64,000 bases of DNA from an uncultured Acidimicrobiales bacterium (GTDB taxonomy: Bacteria > Actinomycetota > Acidimicrobiia > Acidimicrobiales > Aldehydirespiratoraceae): positions 186,001 to 250,000 of the forward strand of contig CATOTC010000001.1 of the NCBI GenBank assembly GCA_951812975.1. The letters run 5' to 3'. Shown here piece after piece: positions 1-8,104 of this stretch (the stretch's first letter is position 1; every line of letters starts with the position of its first letter). Below the pieces are notes generated by a model that was given only the letters and a program-made list of their open reading frames with translations, did not search any database and was not told the DNA's origin. Made by a program: the position numbers and the translations under genes.

Positions 1-675
1 GCGTCCAGGTTCAAGCGTGAACGTCACGTCCTTGAGGGCCTCGACACTTCCGCCGTCAGGCAGTTCGTAGACCATTCCGAGCTGTTCGACCACAAGCGGA
101 CTCTCGGTCTTGGACTCACGCGCGACCTCCACTTGGGACGGGTCGAAATGCACTTCTGGACGAGCCAGCGAGAACCACGCTCGGGCCAGCACGAACACTG
201 CCAAGAGCAGGCCCAGGAAAGGAATCGAGGAGTCCTCGCGCTGCATGTACGCCAAGATCACCGCGACCACTGCGCTGATAGCGAGGGCAAGCCAAACGTA
301 CCGGACGATCCCGGCCTGTTTGGCTTCGTCGGCTCGTCTGTATGCCAACAGGAGGGCAAGCAGCGCCGCTCCACCGGCCATGGCCACCACTGGTTGCCAC
401 GGCGAGGCCGTATCGCGGAACGCCAGCACGACTCCGCCGACGAGCGACATTCCCGCCATGAGCTGGCCGATCAATACGATGCCGTCGCTGGGCTGCGCGG
501 CGTGGTCTGCGTCTCGGAAGCGCCGTGAGGGTGTTATCAGCAGATCAATGAGCATCAATGCTGCACCGACCGCTGCCAACACGAAGAACGCGACGGACAG
601 CCAGTAGGCACCCCGCGCGATCACATAGGTGATGGCGTCATATACATCAGCCAGACCCTGAACGATCGAATCCAC
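1..675 (-). CDS. ABC transporter ATP-binding protein with N-terminal membrane domain (3' end beyond window)
   Basis: The first 225 codons are present and the gene runs off the left edge. Residues 1-175 hold five hydrophobic stretches (about 23-47, 65-86, 94-112, 125-144, 150-171). From about residue 195 the sequence becomes the opening strand of a nitrate/sulfonate/taurine-type (TauB/SsuB-like) ABC ATPase, ending at the edge with VEALKDVTFTLEPG, just before where Walker A should come. The GTG start at 675 is set by a stop codon directly upstream and by GGGGGA four to five bases before it. It follows the binding-protein gene and is probably the energy-coupling subunit of the same importer. An ATPase of this family normally has no membrane segments, so the fusion is odd. 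The membrane part is too short and lacks a recognisable EAA loop, so I do not call it a permease. The ATPase assignment rests on about 30 residues. Confidence 0.7.
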   Translation of the reverse strand, partial: MDSIVQGLADVYDAITYVIARGAYWLSVAFFVLAAVGAALMLIDLLITPSRRFRDADHAAQPSDGIVLIGQLMAGMSLVGGVVLAFRDTASPWQPVVAMAGGAALLALLLAYRRADEAKQAGIVRYVWLALAISAVVAVILAYMQREDSSIPFLGLLLAVFVLARAWFSLARPEVHFDPSQVEVARESKTESPLVVEQLGMVYELPDGGSVEALKDVTFTLEPGR

Positions 676-693
676 TTAATCCCCCTTATGGCC

Positions 694-707
694 CGAGGCG
701 GGCCTCG
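694..707. repeat. Compact inverted repeat between binding-protein and ATPase genes
   Basis: CGAGGC-GG-GCCTCG is a perfect six-base stem with a two-base loop, lying just before the ATPase ribosome-binding site on the minus strand. There is no T tract, so it is not a canonical terminator. It could damp expression of the ATPase relative to the binding protein, as is usual for ABC operons, but that is inference. Confidence 0.35.
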
Positions 708-797
708 CCGCGATTATTGCTCAACTGACCCTCACCGGGCAACCGCAACCGACTGGTCTGTGTCGACTACGGCCGCCCGGCTGTGGTCGGGAGGTTT

Positions 798-2846
798 CTA
801 TTCGACCGCTTCGAGGAAGCTGGTGTCGACGAAGGAGTCGTAGCTCGGCAGTGCCGAGTCGATCTCACCCTGGTCCACGAAGAAGTCCATCTGCTCCTTC
901 ATGGTGGACTGCACCGTGCCGCCCAGCCAGGCCGCAGACAGCTGCACATCGCTTTCGGGGAAACCGAACGCGTCAAGCAGAGCAATCGTGTCACCACGGT
1001 CCATGCCGGCCGCCTCAGCGATGGTGTCGATGAACGGCGTCCGGTCCGCGTTGTAAGCCCGGTTGGCGTCCTCAGTCACCTGCAGGAATGCGGTCACCAC
1101 GTCGGGGTATTCGTCCGCGAAGTCGCCGGTGGTCGAGATGATGTCGAACACACGGATGCCGATGGCCTCCTGCTCGGCACCGGTCATCAACAGATTGCCG
1201 CCGTTGGCGATCATCCGGTTCACCGCGCCACCGAACGCACAGGCCAGGGCCACATCACCGGAGTCCAGAGCCGCAACAGCAGCAGCACCACCCTCAGACT
1301 GGATCAACTCCACAGACGAAGTGTCCACTCCGAGATGCTCAAGCATCTTCAACAACTTGAAATGCGTGACATTGCCAAGAGGCGTATAGATGCTCTGGCC
1401 AGCCAACGTCTCTGAAGCGTTGTCAGCAGTGATGCCATAGCTGGATCCGGCGACGCAGTTGTCGGCGTCGGCATACGTAACGGCCACACCGACCAACAGC
1501 AGGTCAGACCCACCGGTCACGAAGTTCGCGAACGGCGTCAAACCCTGCGAATAGGAGATGTCGATGTCGCCGGACTCCATCGCCTGAGCCATGTCACCAC
1601 CCGACGCGAACGGAATCCAGTTCACCGTCAGACCCAGCTCAGCGTCATAGGTCTGTTCGGCCTGAGCCACCTGATTCGCCGTCGGCCACTCCAAGAAGTA
1701 CGCCACGTTCAACTCATCAAGACCCATTGTGTCGGGGCCGCCCGTGGTCGGGGCACCCACGACGGCTTCGAGGAAGCTGGTGTCGACGAAGGAGTCGTAG
1801 CTCGGCAGTGCCGAGTCGATCTCACCCTGGTCCACGAAGAAGTCCATCTGCTCCTTCATGGTGGACTGCACCGTGCCGCCCAGCCAGGCCGCAGACAGCT
1901 GCACATCGCTTTCGGGGAAACCGAACGCGTCAAGCAGAGCAATCGTGTCACCACGGTCCATGCCGGCCGCCTCAGCGATGGTGTCGATGAACGGCGTCCG
2001 GTCCGCGTTGTAAGCCCGGTTGGCGTCCTCAGTCACCTGCAGGAATGCGGTCACCACGTCGGGATGCGCCTCTGCGAAGTCGCCGGTGGTCGAGATGATG
2101 TCGAACACGCGGATGCCGATGGCCTCCTGCTCGGCACCGGTCATCAACAGATTGCCGCCGTTGGCGATCATCGCGTTGACGGCGCCACCGAACGCACAGG
2201 CCAGGGCCACATCACCGGAGTCCAGAGCTGCAACAGCAGCAGGACCACCCTCAGACTGGATCAACTCCACAGACGAAGTGTCCACTCCGAGATGCTCAAG
2301 CATCTTCAACAACTTGAAATGCGTGACATTGCCAAGAGGCGTATAGATGCTCTGGCCAGCCAACGTCTCTGAAGCGTTGTCAGCGGTGATGCCATAGTCG
2401 GCTCCCGCGACGCAGTTGTCGGCGTCGGCATAGGTCACCGCCACACCGACCAACAGCAGGTCAGACCCACCGGTCACGAAGTTCGCGAACGGCGTCAAAC
2501 CCTGCGAATAGGAGATGTCGATGTCGCCGGACTCCATCGCCTGAGCCATGTCACCACCCGACGCGAACGGAATCCAGTTCACCGTCAGACCCAGCTCAGC
2601 GTCATAGGTCTGTTCGGCCTGAGCCACCTGATTCGCCGTCGGCCACTCCAAGAAGTACGCCACGTTCAACTCATCAAGACCCATATCGGCGTCGTCACCG
2701 TCATCTCCGTCGTCACCGTCATCACCGTCGTCACCGGTTTCTTCGGGAGTCGTTGTACCGCCGTCGTCGCCGTCGGCGGAGTCGTCGTCGCCGCAGGCCG
2801 CGGCAATGAGGCCGAGCACCATAAGCAATACCAATAGTCGCTTCAT
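798..2846 (-). CDS. TauA-like substrate-binding lipoprotein with two near-identical binding domains
   Basis: This 682-residue secreted protein is about twice the family length. Residues 1-18 are a lipoprotein signal (hydrophobic run, then AAAC with Cys18). A linker of glycine and aspartate repeats (about 20-54) leads to two copies of one roughly 308-residue periplasmic-binding domain (55-362 and 374-681), joined by an 11-residue linker. Each copy opens with LNVAYFLEWPTANQ, the type found in taurine or amino-sulfonate binding proteins. The copies differ at only seven residues (AD/SS, P/A, A/R, and E, A, H to D, E, Y). The ATG at 2846 is preferred over an upstream TTG because GGAGGG lies seven bases before it. 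Next to a class III aminotransferase and an ABC ATPase, it should deliver an amino compound to an importer. The ligand is not determinable here. Confidence 0.85.
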   Translation of the reverse strand: MKRLLVLLMVLGLIAAACGDDDSADGDDGGTTTPEETGDDGDDGDDGDDGDDADMGLDELNVAYFLEWPTANQVAQAEQTYDAELGLTVNWIPFASGGDMAQAMESGDIDISYSQGLTPFANFVTGGSDLLLVGVAVTYADADNCVAGADYGITADNASETLAGQSIYTPLGNVTHFKLLKMLEHLGVDTSSVELIQSEGGPAAVAALDSGDVALACAFGGAVNAMIANGGNLLMTGAEQEAIGIRVFDIISTTGDFAEAHPDVVTAFLQVTEDANRAYNADRTPFIDTIAEAAGMDRGDTIALLDAFGFPESDVQLSAAWLGGTVQSTMKEQMDFFVDQGEIDSALPSYDSFVDTSFLEAVVGAPTTGGPDTMGLDELNVAYFLEWPTANQVAQAEQTYDAELGLTVNWIPFASGGDMAQAMESGDIDISYSQGLTPFANFVTGGSDLLLVGVAVTYADADNCVAGSSYGITADNASETLAGQSIYTPLGNVTHFKLLKMLEHLGVDTSSVELIQSEGGAAAVAALDSGDVALACAFGGAVNRMIANGGNLLMTGAEQEAIGIRVFDIISTTGDFADEYPDVVTAFLQVTEDANRAYNADRTPFIDTIAEAAGMDRGDTIALLDAFGFPESDVQLSAAWLGGTVQSTMKEQMDFFVDQGEIDSALPSYDSFVDTSFLEAVE
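804..1727 (-). repeat. Tandem duplication, second copy (C-terminal binding domain)
   Basis: This 924-base unit matches 1761-2684 almost base for base over its whole length, offset 957 bases. The few differences include silent ones (for example GTTACG versus GTGACC around 1475-1485 and 2430-2440), so the copies have begun to drift. Confidence 0.95.
1761..2684 (-). repeat. Tandem duplication, first copy (N-terminal binding domain)
   Basis: Partner of 804-1727. The duplication is in frame, and the copies are separated by 33 bases that encode a Gly/Pro/Thr-rich linker. Confidence 0.95.
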
Positions 2847-2877
2847 TTGATTACCCTCCAATGGATATTCCGTGGTC

Positions 2878-4248
2878 TCATGTTGAGACCTTCAGCCAAC
2901 CGCCCACGCGGTCGAGCACTTGGTCGACCCGCGTGAGCAGGTCGTCGATCACGGCGGCGTCTGCCACCAGCGGGGGCGCAACCGCCAACATTGCGGCACC
3001 CCTCGAGTCGGGCCGGACCAGAACGCGCGCCTCGCGCACGAATCGTTCCAGAACACCGCCCGGCAACAGTTCGGCGAACTCCGAGTCGGTGAGACGGATG
3101 CCGGCGGCGCGGTCGCGCATCAATTCCACGGCACAGAAGTAGCCGGCTCCCCTTACATCGGAGACGCAGTTGTGAGATGCCATCAACGCGCGCAGACCGC
3201 CGATGAGGCGTTCCTCGTTGGCCAGCACGCCGTCGAAGACTTTTTCGTCGCGCATGGCGGTCATGTTGGCGACCGCTACGGCAGTGGCGACCGGATGGCC
3301 GCCGAACGTCGCCCCGTGGACGAACATCGCAGAGGGCGAGTCCCACACCCGGTCAACCAGCGGGTCGCGCACGATCAGACCCCCGAGCGGCACGTACGCG
3401 CTGGTGACTCCTTTGGCGAAGGTGATCATGTCTGGTACGACACCGTAGCGCTCGCTGCCGAACCAGTGGCCAAGGCGCCCGAAGGAGTTGATCACCTCGT
3501 CCGCGCAGAGCAGCACACCGTGGGTGTCGCAGATTCGTCGCAGTTCCTGCCAGTAGCCGTCGGGGGGTACCAGCGCTCCCCGTCCGTTCTGGACCGGCTC
3601 GGCGATCACCATTGCCACCGTTTCGGGGCCCTCGGCGAGGATCGCCTGCTCAACCGCGGCAACGCACGGTAGTTCGGAGGCGGGTCCTCGGTGACCGGAA
3701 CAGCCGAGGGTGTTGTCGACATGGCGCACGAAGCCACCAAGTATCGGTTCATAAGGATCACGGAAATTGGGAATGCCCGTCACCGCCAGCGCACCGAGAG
3801 TGGTCCCGTGGTAGGCCCAACGGCGAGCTATCACCTTCTGGCGATTCGGTGCACCGTTCGCCAGGTGGTAGCAGCGAGCGAACTTGAGAGCTGATTCCAC
3901 CGCCTCTGAACCGGAGTTCACGAAGAACACTCGGTTGAGGTCGGCGGGCGCCACCGACGCGATCAGCGACGACGCCTCGATGGAAGAGGGGTGGGCGCAG
4001 CTCCAGTTGGGGCTGAACGCCAGCTTGTCCATTTGTTTGGCCGCAACCGCGGTCAGGTCACTGCGACCGTGGCCGAGGTTGGTGCAGAACAACCCTGAGA
4101 GCCCGTCGAGGTATTCATTGCCCTCGGTGTCTGCGACATAACAGCCTTCACCTCGGTCTATGACCAGCAAGTCGTCACGTTGCCAAGCATCGCCACGCGT
4201 GAAATGCGGCACCAAGTGGGCTTGAGCCTTGGCTCGAATCTCGGTCAA
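2878..4248 (-). CDS. Class III (omega) aminotransferase, taurine/diamine-pyruvate type
   Basis: A 456-residue PLP enzyme of fold type I. Visible marks are the phosphate-binding GSEAVESALKFAR (about 113-125), YHGTT (about 146-150), the cofactor-ring Asp250 in LLCADE, and the Schiff-base Lys279 in TFAKGVTSAYVPLGG. Members of this family move an omega-amino group from taurine, beta-alanine, putrescine or similar amines to pyruvate. The gene lies 31 bases before the TauA-like gene, so the imported compound is plausibly its substrate, with taurine a reasonable guess. The start is TTG at 4248, with GAGTGAGG five bases upstream. Substrate specificity cannot be read from the sequence. Confidence 0.85.
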   Translation of the reverse strand: MTEIRAKAQAHLVPHFTRGDAWQRDDLLVIDRGEGCYVADTEGNEYLDGLSGLFCTNLGHGRSDLTAVAAKQMDKLAFSPNWSCAHPSSIEASSLIASVAPADLNRVFFVNSGSEAVESALKFARCYHLANGAPNRQKVIARRWAYHGTTLGALAVTGIPNFRDPYEPILGGFVRHVDNTLGCSGHRGPASELPCVAAVEQAILAEGPETVAMVIAEPVQNGRGALVPPDGYWQELRRICDTHGVLLCADEVINSFGRLGHWFGSERYGVVPDMITFAKGVTSAYVPLGGLIVRDPLVDRVWDSPSAMFVHGATFGGHPVATAVAVANMTAMRDEKVFDGVLANEERLIGGLRALMASHNCVSDVRGAGYFCAVELMRDRAAGIRLTDSEFAELLPGGVLERFVREARVLVRPDSRGAAMLAVAPPLVADAAVIDDLLTRVDQVLDRVGGWLKVST

Positions 4249-4327
4249 CGGTCCTCACTCCCGTAAAATCGGTTACACGTTAGCACGCTTTCGTTAGGAG
4301 GTCTAGCGCAACTGTGACAGTGGCTAA

Positions 4328-4365
4328 CTGAGCCATCGGCTGAACCTGTGCAAAGGCTGGCTCAG
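4328..4365. terminator. Inverted repeat at the pheT stop codon, possible weak terminator
   Basis: CTGAGCCA and TGGCTCAG form a perfect eight-base stem around a 22-base loop. The stem overlaps the pheT stop and precedes the aminotransferase gene in the direction of transcription. No T tract follows, so intrinsic termination is uncertain. Confidence 0.3.
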
Positions 4366-6761
4366 CTGCGCAGGGACACGCCGTGGCGCTTGGACACCGT
4401 ATCGATGCAAGCTTGGCGGACGTCGGCCACTTCGGCATCGGTCAGAGTGTGATCCTGAGCCTGGAACCGCAGGCGGTAAGCCAGGCTCCGAGTACCGGTC
4501 GGCAGACCCTCGCCCCGGTAGACGTCGAACAGTTCGATATCGGTCAGCAGATCTTGACCCGCCTTGCGCAGCGAACTCTCAACTGCCGATGCAGCCACCT
4601 CATCGGGGACTTCGAACGCCAGATCAATATCACTCGACGGGTACTTCGATACGGGCGCGTACTTGTGGCTTCTGCGGGGGCCGTCCAGGAGCGCGCCCAG
4701 GTCCAGCTCGAGCCAGGCCACTCTCCCAGTCACCCCATAGTTCTCCAGAACCAGGGGATCTACCTCTCCGACCACTCCGGCGCTTCGACCTGCGACCACC
4801 ACCTCGGCAGAACGAGTGGCGTGCAAGCCGGGGGGTGAGCCTGAGCGCAGAACAACGTTCGGCAGACCCAGCTCACGCTCGATCAGATCAAGGGCAGCCA
4901 CCGCTTCGGGCGCTTCAGAGCCAGCCAGCGCAACCGCAAGGTATTCACGCTCGTCCGGAAGAAGCTGATCCGGCAACGGCGGCAGATAGACGTGGTCGAT
5001 CTCAAAGAAGCGAACCTCCGCGCAGCGGTGGGACTGGTTGTAGGCGATCGCTTTGAGCTGGCCTGGAAGCAGCGACGTGCGCAACACCGACTGCTCGGAG
5101 ACGAGCGGGTTGGTCAGGGTCACCCCATTGTCGGCAAGGCCTGCTTTCAACAGGTCGCCGGGCGCTAGGAACGGCATCGGAAAGGTCTCATCGCATCCGA
5201 ATCCGACCAGGACCTGACGAACCAGACGACGACGCACCTGATAGTCGCTGAGCCCCCCTGCAAGCTCCCCGCGAGGCACCGTTCTGGCGATGTTGTCGTA
5301 GCCGTACAGGCGCGCCACCTCTTCAGCCACATCGGTCTCGGTCTCGGTGTCCCAGCGCCATGTGGGAATGGTGACGGCCAAGTCCGCCACACCGCTGTCG
5401 GACACCACCACATCGGCTCCAAAACCGATCGAAGCCAGATGGCCCGCCATGGAAGCCGCACTCAAGTCGGTGCCGAGCAGTCCGTTGATCTTGGCGCTGC
5501 GTACAGCCAGGGGCGTTCGATCAGGCGTGTCGCCGGCGACGTCCACAAACCCGCGCACCGCAGTGGCCCCGAGTTGTGTCGCAAGCTGAATGAAGCGTTG
5601 CATCGAACGGTCGATGTTCTCGCCCCAATCAGCGCCACGTCGGAATCGGTTGGACGCCTCGCTCACCAGGTTGAGTCTCTTGACGGTCCGCGAGATGGTC
5701 GGCGGATCCCACCACGCCATCTCCAACAGCACATCGGTGGTCTCCTCAGAGATCTCGGTGGTGGCGCCGCCCATCACCCCTGCCATGCTGATCACCTCGT
5801 CGGAGTTGTTGGTGATCACCCCGTCATTGGCAATGAGTTCACGTTCCCGGCCGTCGAGAGTCGTCAGCGTCTCACCCGGCACCGCCCGCCGAACCCGCAG
5901 GTGACCATCGGGGACAGCGGCCAGATCGAAGGTGTGGTTGGGTTGACCCAACTCGAGCATCACGTAGTTGGAGATGTCGACAATCGAGTTGAGCGGGCGC
6001 ATTCCCGCCAAGATCAGCCGGTCAGCGAGCCACTGCGGCGACGTCCCCACGGTGATTCCGCGCAGCACAGTGGCAACGAACCGGCCACACAACGTCGGAT
6101 CAAGAATCTCAACTGTCAGGAGTTCTTCGGCAGCCTCAGCCTCGGAGTAACCGCCGGTGTCGATGCTGAAGTCCGGGTAGGCGAAGTCGACACCGAGTGC
6201 GGCGGCCAGATCGCGCGCCACCCCGGCCACCGACATGGCGTCGGGCCGGTTGGCGTTCACCTCGAGATCCCACAAAACGTCGGCTTCCAGACCGATGGCA
6301 GCGCCCAGGCCCATTCCCAGTTCCGCTCCCGGAACCACACGGTCATTGAGCACGAGGATTCCCTCGTGGTCGTCGCTCAGACCCAGCTCAGCCCCTGAGC
6401 AACACATGCCGGCCGACACTTCGCCGCGCATCTTCCGCTGTTGAATCTCCAGGCCGTTTCCCATGACCGTCCCCGGCGCGGCGAACGGAATCAGGTCCCC
6501 GACGGCCATGTTGAAGGCCCCGCAACACACCTGCTGCGCCTTTCCGTCGCCGGCGTCCACATCGACGAGCTGGATCTTGTCGGCGCGGGGATGGGCTCTG
6601 AGATCGAGCACCTTCGCCAGCACGACTCCATCGACGGTCTCGCCAATGAGAGTCATCTCCTCCACGGTCAAACCGAGAGCGCTCAGGGTCTCGCTCAATT
6701 CGACCGGATCACCATCGATGTCCGGCGCGAACTCTCGAAGCCACGACAGGGTCACCTTCAT
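4362..6761 (-). CDS. pheT: Phenylalanine-tRNA ligase beta subunit
   Basis: A 799-residue beta subunit of the (alpha-beta)2 PheRS, which charges tRNA-Phe in the cytoplasm. Domains in order: an EMAP-like tRNA-binding domain (about 40-150), the B3/B4 editing region, a B5 domain, the inactive synthetase-like core, and a C-terminal anticodon-binding FDX-ACB domain (about the last 95 residues, from YAPVSKYPSSDIDL). Length is normal for a full bacterial PheT. Its ATG shares one base with the pheS stop (TAATG), so the two subunits are probably made by coupled translation in equal amounts. Confidence 0.97.
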   Translation of the reverse strand: MKVTLSWLREFAPDIDGDPVELSETLSALGLTVEEMTLIGETVDGVVLAKVLDLRAHPRADKIQLVDVDAGDGKAQQVCCGAFNMAVGDLIPFAAPGTVMGNGLEIQQRKMRGEVSAGMCCSGAELGLSDDHEGILVLNDRVVPGAELGMGLGAAIGLEADVLWDLEVNANRPDAMSVAGVARDLAAALGVDFAYPDFSIDTGGYSEAEAAEELLTVEILDPTLCGRFVATVLRGITVGTSPQWLADRLILAGMRPLNSIVDISNYVMLELGQPNHTFDLAAVPDGHLRVRRAVPGETLTTLDGRERELIANDGVITNNSDEVISMAGVMGGATTEISEETTDVLLEMAWWDPPTISRTVKRLNLVSEASNRFRRGADWGENIDRSMQRFIQLATQLGATAVRGFVDVAGDTPDRTPLAVRSAKINGLLGTDLSAASMAGHLASIGFGADVVVSDSGVADLAVTIPTWRWDTETETDVAEEVARLYGYDNIARTVPRGELAGGLSDYQVRRRLVRQVLVGFGCDETFPMPFLAPGDLLKAGLADNGVTLTNPLVSEQSVLRTSLLPGQLKAIAYNQSHRCAEVRFFEIDHVYLPPLPDQLLPDEREYLAVALAGSEAPEAVAALDLIERELGLPNVVLRSGSPPGLHATRSAEVVVAGRSAGVVGEVDPLVLENYGVTGRVAWLELDLGALLDGPRRSHKYAPVSKYPSSDIDLAFEVPDEVAASAVESSLRKAGQDLLTDIELFDVYRGEGLPTGTRSLAYRLRFQAQDHTLTDAEVADVRQACIDTVSKRHGVSLRS

Positions 6762-7759
6762 TAGAACTGCCTCAAGAACCGCACGTCGTTGTTGACAAGT
6801 TCACGGATGTCGTCGAGTTCGTGGCGCATCACTGCCAGGCGGTCGATGCCGAAACCGAACGCGAACCCCTGCCACTCCTCGGGATCGATGCCGCAGTTGC
6901 GCAGAACGTTCGGATGCACCATTCCGCATCCCCCCAGTTCCAGCCATGTTCCATCGGCGCGGGAGATGTCGAACTCCGCGCTCGGCTCGGTGAACGGGAA
7001 GTACGAGGGGCGCAGCCGGCTCTTCACGTCACCACCGAAGAAGGCGTGAACGAACTCGTCGATGGTCCCTGCCAGATCGCCCATGGTTATCCCCCGATCA
7101 ACCACCAGGCCCTCAATCTGGTTGAAGGCGGGGAGGTGGGTCGCATCGGCCGTGTCGGTCCTAAAAGTCCTGCCCGGTGCGACGATATAGATCGGCGGCT
7201 TCTGATTCTCCATCGTTCGGATCTGGACCGGAGAGGTATGCGAACGGAGCATCACCTCTTCCGGCTCCCCCAGGTTCACGAAGATCGTGTCGAAACTGCC
7301 CCGGGCCGGATGCCACTCAGGAATGTTGAGCGCCTCGAAGTTGTACCAGGCAGATTCGACTTCGGGGCCCTCGGCTACCGTGAATCCCATCCCGACGAAC
7401 ACGTCTTCGAGCCTGTCGCGGGCCTGGGTGACGAGATGGAGCGAACCGCGTCGTGCGGTTCCGCGGAATTCGGTGAGATCAAGCCTCTCAGCCTCGAGCT
7501 GCTCGCTCAGCGCGGCCCGGGCCAGGCGATCACGGGCAGCACCGACCGCACCCTCGATCTCCGCGCGGATCTCGTTCAGTGCCTGGCCGGTGGCCCTGCG
7601 CTGTTCGGGAGCGAGCGACCCGAGTTGCCGTTTCGCAAGGGTCAGCGCGGACTTCTTGCCCAGGAATTCGACGTCGAGTTGCGCCAGCGCATCAAGGTCG
7701 GCGACTTCGGCCAGTCGGGCCTGGGCCTCAGCGGCGGTCGAGCGGAGCGTCTCAATCAT
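6761..7759 (-). CDS. pheS: Phenylalanine-tRNA ligase alpha subunit
   Basis: The catalytic subunit of PheRS, 332 residues. It has an N-terminal coiled coil (about 1-85) and class II synthetase motifs: HPARGSFDTIF (motif 1 region), FRTDTADATHLPAFNQIEG (motif 2) and GFGIDRLAVMRHELDDIR (motif 3). I place the start at ATG 7759. TTG 7762 directly precedes it, and neither has a Shine-Dalgarno sequence. A TAACCT lies six bases before the TTG, so the transcript may begin essentially at the start codon. The gene opens the pheS-pheT unit and is divergent from the small acetyltransferase gene at 7823. Confidence 0.96.
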   Translation of the reverse strand: MIETLRSTAAEAQARLAEVADLDALAQLDVEFLGKKSALTLAKRQLGSLAPEQRRATGQALNEIRAEIEGAVGAARDRLARAALSEQLEAERLDLTEFRGTARRGSLHLVTQARDRLEDVFVGMGFTVAEGPEVESAWYNFEALNIPEWHPARGSFDTIFVNLGEPEEVMLRSHTSPVQIRTMENQKPPIYIVAPGRTFRTDTADATHLPAFNQIEGLVVDRGITMGDLAGTIDEFVHAFFGGDVKSRLRPSYFPFTEPSAEFDISRADGTWLELGGCGMVHPNVLRNCGIDPEEWQGFAFGFGIDRLAVMRHELDDIRELVNNDVRFLRQF

Positions 7760-7768
7760 CAACCGAAC

Positions 7769-7774
7769 AGGTTA
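7769..7774 (-). promoter_or_regulatory. Candidate -10 element for pheS
   Basis: TAACCT on the minus strand, six bases before TTG 7762 and nine before ATG 7759. It has the same hexamer and spacing as the aroK element. No convincing -35 box. Confidence 0.35.
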
Positions 7775-7822
7775 CGAGGTGGGTTGACGTGTTGACTCCA
7801 AATATCTGGGAGACTTCGCTGT

Positions 7823-8104
7823 GTGGCCCTCGAAGTTCGAGACAATCCGACGCGTCAACGCTATGAACTTGTGGTCGACGACCGCATCGTGTCGATCGCC
7901 GACTATCAGATCGACGGCACAACGCTGGTAGTGCCCCATGTGGAGACGGACCCGTCTATGCGGGGCCGGGGGATGGCCGACGAACTGATGCGGGGGATGC
8001 TTGACGACCTGCGGGCCAACAACAGGACAATTCTGCCCTTGTGCGGATTCGCCGCTGCCTACATTCGCGATCATCCCGAAGACGCCGATCTGCTGGCTTC
8101 GTAG
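7823..8104 (+). CDS. Small GNAT-fold acetyltransferase (YjdJ-like)
   Basis: A 93-residue protein of the short GCN5-related family. It contains the acetyl-CoA pyrophosphate loop in the form DPSMRGRGMADELM (about residues 44-57) and the closing LPLCGFAAAYIRDHP typical of the single-domain YjdJ group. The acceptor substrate is unknown for most of this family. GTG at 7823 is preceded by GGGAG at eight bases. It is one of only five plus-strand genes, and its 3' end overlaps the 3' end of the convergent trmH-like gene by 34 bases. Confidence 0.8.
   Translation: MALEVRDNPTRQRYELVVDDRIVSIADYQIDGTTLVVPHVETDPSMRGRGMADELMRGMLDDLRANNRTILPLCGFAAAYIRDHPEDADLLAS

Noticed and set aside
804..2684. Two repeats as an insertion sequence or composite element
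   Set aside because: The repeated unit is a complete binding domain in frame, without terminal inverted repeats or transposase.
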